64,000 nucleotides of DNA, from positions 4,588,001-4,652,000 of the forward strand of contig NZ_CP192599.1 of assembly GCF_050632385.1 (NCBI RefSeq), in the 5' to 3' direction. Source of the DNA: Humitalea sp050632385. Lineage in GTDB: Bacteria; Pseudomonadota; Alphaproteobacteria; Acetobacterales; Acetobacteraceae. The position numbers and the translations under genes are program-made. Under the pieces are notes generated by a model, which saw nothing but the letters and a program-made list of their open reading frames with translations, did not search any database and had not been told where the DNA came from. Below, one piece after another: positions 61,832 to 64,000 of the stretch; positions within the stretch are counted from its first letter, which is position 1; every line of letters starts with the position of its first letter.

Positions 61832-62736
61832 CGGGGCTGGCACTGACCCGCGCCTTCCTGTCCTGGTTCGCCGAGGAACGGCGCGCCAGCCCGCATAGTG
61901 TCGAGGCTTATGGCCGTGACCTCTCCGACCTCCTGGGCTTCCTGACCGGGCATCTGGGGGCGGAACCGGACCTGGCCGCACTGGCCGCCCTGCGCCCGGC
62001 CGACCTGCGCGCCTTCCTCGCGTTTCGCGCGGCGGCGGGGGCCGGGCGGGCGACGCGGGCCCGGCAATTGGCGGCGGTGCGGTCGTTCCTGCGCTGGGTC
62101 GCCCGGACCTACTCTGTCACCCCCAAGGCGCTGGTCGGCATCACCGGCCCCCGCCCCAACCCGCCGGTGCCGCGCGCACTGACGGTCGGCGATGCCAAGG
62201 CGCTGCCCGACCATACCGATATCACCCAGGCCAATGCGCGGCTGGCCCTGCGCGACCGGGCGCTGTTCACCCTGCTTTACGGCTGCGGGCTGCGCATCGC
62301 CGAGGCCCTGGCCCTGGATGTCCGCGACGCCCCGCCGGCCGGCGCCGACGTCGCCCTGCGCGTGCGCGGCAAGGGCAACAAGGAACGGCTGGTGCCGGTG
62401 CTGCCCGCGGTGCGAGATGCCCTGGCCGATTGGCTGGCGGTGCACGGCGGCACGCCCGACGCGCCCCTGTTCATCGGCGCGCGCGGTGGCCGGCTGGACC
62501 CGGCCGTGGCCCAGAAAGCGATGCGCGACGGGCGGCGGGCCCTGGGGCTGCCGGAACATGCGACGCCGCATGCGATGCGGCATTCCTTCGCGACGCACCT
62601 GCTGGCGGGCGGCGCCGACCTGCGGTCGATCCAGGAACTGCTCGGGCATGCCAGCCTGTCCACCACCCAGCGCTACACGGCGGTCGATACGGAACAATTG
62701 CTCTCCGCCTGGCGCGGCGCCCATCCACGCACCTGA
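61828..62736 (+). CDS. xerC: Tyrosine recombinase XerC
   Basis: A 302-residue recombinase that resolves chromosome dimers at dif with XerD and FtsK. It has the N-terminal SAM-like core-binding domain (FAEERRASPHSVEAYGRDLSDLLGFL) and the catalytic domain with LLYGCGLRIAEAL (Arg), RGKGNKERLVPV (Lys), HAMRHSFATHLL (His, Arg), LGHASLSTTQRYT (His and nucleophile Tyr). Its length and context (DUF484) fit XerC over a phage integrase. Confidence 0.93.
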   Translation: MTGLALTRAFLSWFAEERRASPHSVEAYGRDLSDLLGFLTGHLGAEPDLAALAALRPADLRAFLAFRAAAGAGRATRARQLAAVRSFLRWVARTYSVTPKALVGITGPRPNPPVPRALTVGDAKALPDHTDITQANARLALRDRALFTLLYGCGLRIAEALALDVRDAPPAGADVALRVRGKGNKERLVPVLPAVRDALADWLAVHGGTPDAPLFIGARGGRLDPAVAQKAMRDGRRALGLPEHATPHAMRHSFATHLLAGGADLRSIQELLGHASLSTTQRYTAVDTEQLLSAWRGAHPRT

Positions 62737-62806
62737 CCCCACAGCAGCCCTTGCGCGGGGCGCCGCCGGGTGCTGCGCTCAAGCTTCCGGCGGAGGGAGC
62801 CTTGGG

Positions 62807-63466
62807 ATGCGGTTGCTTGGTCTGGGCTTATTCCTGCTGGCGACGCTCGGCCCGGCGGCCCTGGCCCAGCAACCGGCCGGCAAGCCGGAGCCACCCTCCT
62901 TCGACTGCCAGCGCGCCCGCGCCTGGGATGAGCAGGCGATCTGCGGCGACAACACGCTCGCGGCGCTGGATCGCCGCATCGCCGCCGCCTTCGCCGCCGC
63001 CCGCGATGCCAATCCGGCACGGCGCGATGCGCTTGCGGCGGAACAACGCACCTGGCTGCGGGAGCGCGGCGGCTGCAACAAGCCGGCCGGGCGGGAAACC
63101 CCGCAGGCCTGCCTCAGCCGGGTGATGACCGCCCGGGCCGGGGTGCTTGAGGCTGGTGCCGTGCCACCAGCCGCCCAGGCAGCCCCCGCGCGCGGCGGAT
63201 GCGCCACCCCCGGCGGCTGGGCCGAACGCACGATCTGCGCCAATCCCAACCTGCTGGCTCTGGACCAGGAGATCGCGCGCCTGGCCACCCAGGCCGCCGG
63301 CCTGCGCGGCACGCCACCGCCCAGCGCCATCCGCACGGGCTACCTGGCGCGCCGCGATGCCTGCGAACGCCCGGTTGGGACGATGCCGATGGATTGCCTG
63401 GACGACCTGCTGCACGACACCCGCGACGCGCTGCGGGCCGCCACGGGCAGCGCACGGCCCGGCTGA
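62807..63466 (+). CDS. LprI-like (DUF1311) periplasmic protein with two repeats
   Basis: A 219-residue protein with a signal peptide (LGLGLFLLATLGPAALA). Two DUF1311 units are seen, each with the C...E.xIC.N..LxALDxxI pattern: FDCQRARAWDEQAICGDN and a second GGCATPGGWAERTICANP about 90 residues later. Characterised family members include the M. tuberculosis lysozyme inhibitor LprI. Here no lipobox is present. A GGAGGGAG ribosome site lies about 9 nt upstream of ATG 62807. Confidence 0.85.
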   Translation: MRLLGLGLFLLATLGPAALAQQPAGKPEPPSFDCQRARAWDEQAICGDNTLAALDRRIAAAFAAARDANPARRDALAAEQRTWLRERGGCNKPAGRETPQACLSRVMTARAGVLEAGAVPPAAQAAPARGGCATPGGWAERTICANPNLLALDQEIARLATQAAGLRGTPPPSAIRTGYLARRDACERPVGTMPMDCLDDLLHDTRDALRAATGSARPG

Positions 63467-63495
63467 ACCGACCCCACCTTCCCGGAGCCCGCCCC

Positions 63496-64000
63496 ATGAT
63501 CGCCCGCCGCAGCCTGCTTGCCGCCACCGGCACCGCCCTCCTCGCAGCGCCCGCCCTCGGCCAGGCTGCCTGGCCCGCCCGGCCGATCCGGCTGGTCATC
63601 CCCTTCGCCACCGGCGGCACGACCGACATCATCGGCCGGCTGATGGCCGATGAGATGGGGCGGTTCCTGGGCCAGACCATCGTGGTGGACAACCGGCCCG
63701 GTGCTGGGGCGACGCTCGGCACGGGGCTGGTCGCGCAGGCGGCGCCGGATGGCTACACGCTGCTGCTGTCGACCATTTCCGGCATGGCGGTCGGCAATAC
63801 GCTGTACCGTGAACGCATCACCTGGGATGCCGACCGGGATTTTTCGCATGTGGCGATGCTGCTCGGCACGCCCTACCTGCTGGTGGTCAACCCGCGCTTT
63901 CCCGCCCAGACCCTGGCCGACTACGTCGCCGAGGCGAAGCGTCGCCCACAGGGGCTGGAATTCGCCACCAGCGGCGTCGGCAGCGTGCCGCACCTGCTGG
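63496..64000 (+). CDS. Bug/TctC family substrate-binding protein (3' truncated by window edge)
   Basis: The first 168 residues of a periplasmic binding protein. The signal peptide (SLLAATGTALLAAPALG) is followed by WPARPIRLVIPFATGGTTD, VVDNRPGAGATLGTGLVAQA, DGYTLLLSTISGMAVGNTLY and LEFATSGVGSVPHLL, all typical of the family. It is a second member in the window besides 19715-20656. It starts 29 bp after the LprI-like gene on the same strand, and it continues beyond the right edge. Confidence 0.92.
   Translation, partial: MIARRSLLAATGTALLAAPALGQAAWPARPIRLVIPFATGGTTDIIGRLMADEMGRFLGQTIVVDNRPGAGATLGTGLVAQAAPDGYTLLLSTISGMAVGNTLYRERITWDADRDFSHVAMLLGTPYLLVVNPRFPAQTLADYVAEAKRRPQGLEFATSGVGSVPHLL

Noticed and set aside
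61828..62736. Phage integrase and a mobile element
   Set aside because: The protein is a stand-alone XerC-type recombinase coupled to DUF484, without tRNA, att repeats or phage genes nearby.

Overview
This is a high-GC, densely coding chromosomal segment, almost certainly from an alphaproteobacterium. The cox/ctaB/ctaG/SURF1/thrC cluster, the yebC-ruvCAB-ybgC-tol-pal run, the mdh-sucCD-sucAB run, DUF484-xerC, a PmtA-like methyltransferase and several Bug/TctC-type binding proteins together point to the Rhodospirillales, and my best guess is an Acetobacteraceae genus near Roseomonas. That placement rests on gene content and order and was not tested by any search. I saw no rRNA, tRNA, CRISPR array, insertion sequence or prophage.

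Layout. 1-2262: the 3' part of a DyP-type peroxidase gene overlapping a cytochrome P450 gene. 2255-3973, minus strand: thiS-thiG, a PII-like gene and a YqaA/DedA-like gene, all tightly coupled. 4117-6387: aroQ, accB, accC. 6384-10328: an ABM-domain protein, aat, a secreted RTX/Hint protein and an SbtA-type bicarbonate permease. 10329-12513: a structured leader, an ornithine/lysine decarboxylase gene, palindromic repeats and an Lrp regulator. 12517-21586: a catabolic block with two divergent paralogous peptide-type binding proteins, a full Dpp-like ABC transporter, a TctC-type binding protein and an unusual DapA-family lyase. 21588-30300, minus strand: one long operon-like run, yebC-ruvC-ruvA-ruvB-ybgC-tolQ-tolR-tolA-tolB-pal-ybgF. 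30397-32143: two small membrane proteins and a CaiB/BaiF CoA-transferase. 32127-37007, minus: alpha/beta hydrolase, PmbA, M16 peptidase, threonine synthase. 37074-39227: FAD monooxygenase and a DUF808 protein. 39224-47039, minus: the aa3 oxidase cluster coxB-coxA-ctaB-(49 aa ORF)-ctaG-coxC-DUF983-SURF1 followed by an M32 carboxypeptidase. 47249-48890: PmtA-like methyltransferase and an EamA exporter. 49281-51022: zapE and a low-complexity secreted protein. 51165-58974: mdh-sucC-sucD-sucA-sucB and an 89 aa protein. 58991-63466: a DsbD-like protein, DUF484, xerC and an LprI-like protein. A second TctC-type gene runs off the right edge.

Most of the window is housekeeping: respiration and the TCA cycle, envelope integrity, Holliday-junction processing, and thiamin and fatty-acid biosynthesis. 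The observations I rate highest are these. Two genes, ruvC and the yqaA-like gene, have no ATG, GTG or TTG from which a complete protein could start, and each has a CTG that overlaps the upstream stop as CTGA. A PII-like gene sits in the thiSG operon while an SbtA-type transporter 7 kb away lacks an adjacent SbtB. The P450 next to the DyP peroxidase lacks the usual acid/alcohol pair in helix I. There are two unannotated small membrane proteins, of 25 and 49 residues. Several strong inverted repeats lie in leaders and intergenic gaps (thiS leader, odc leader, ctaG-coxC gap, zapE upstream region, and an 18 bp palindrome upstream of aat).
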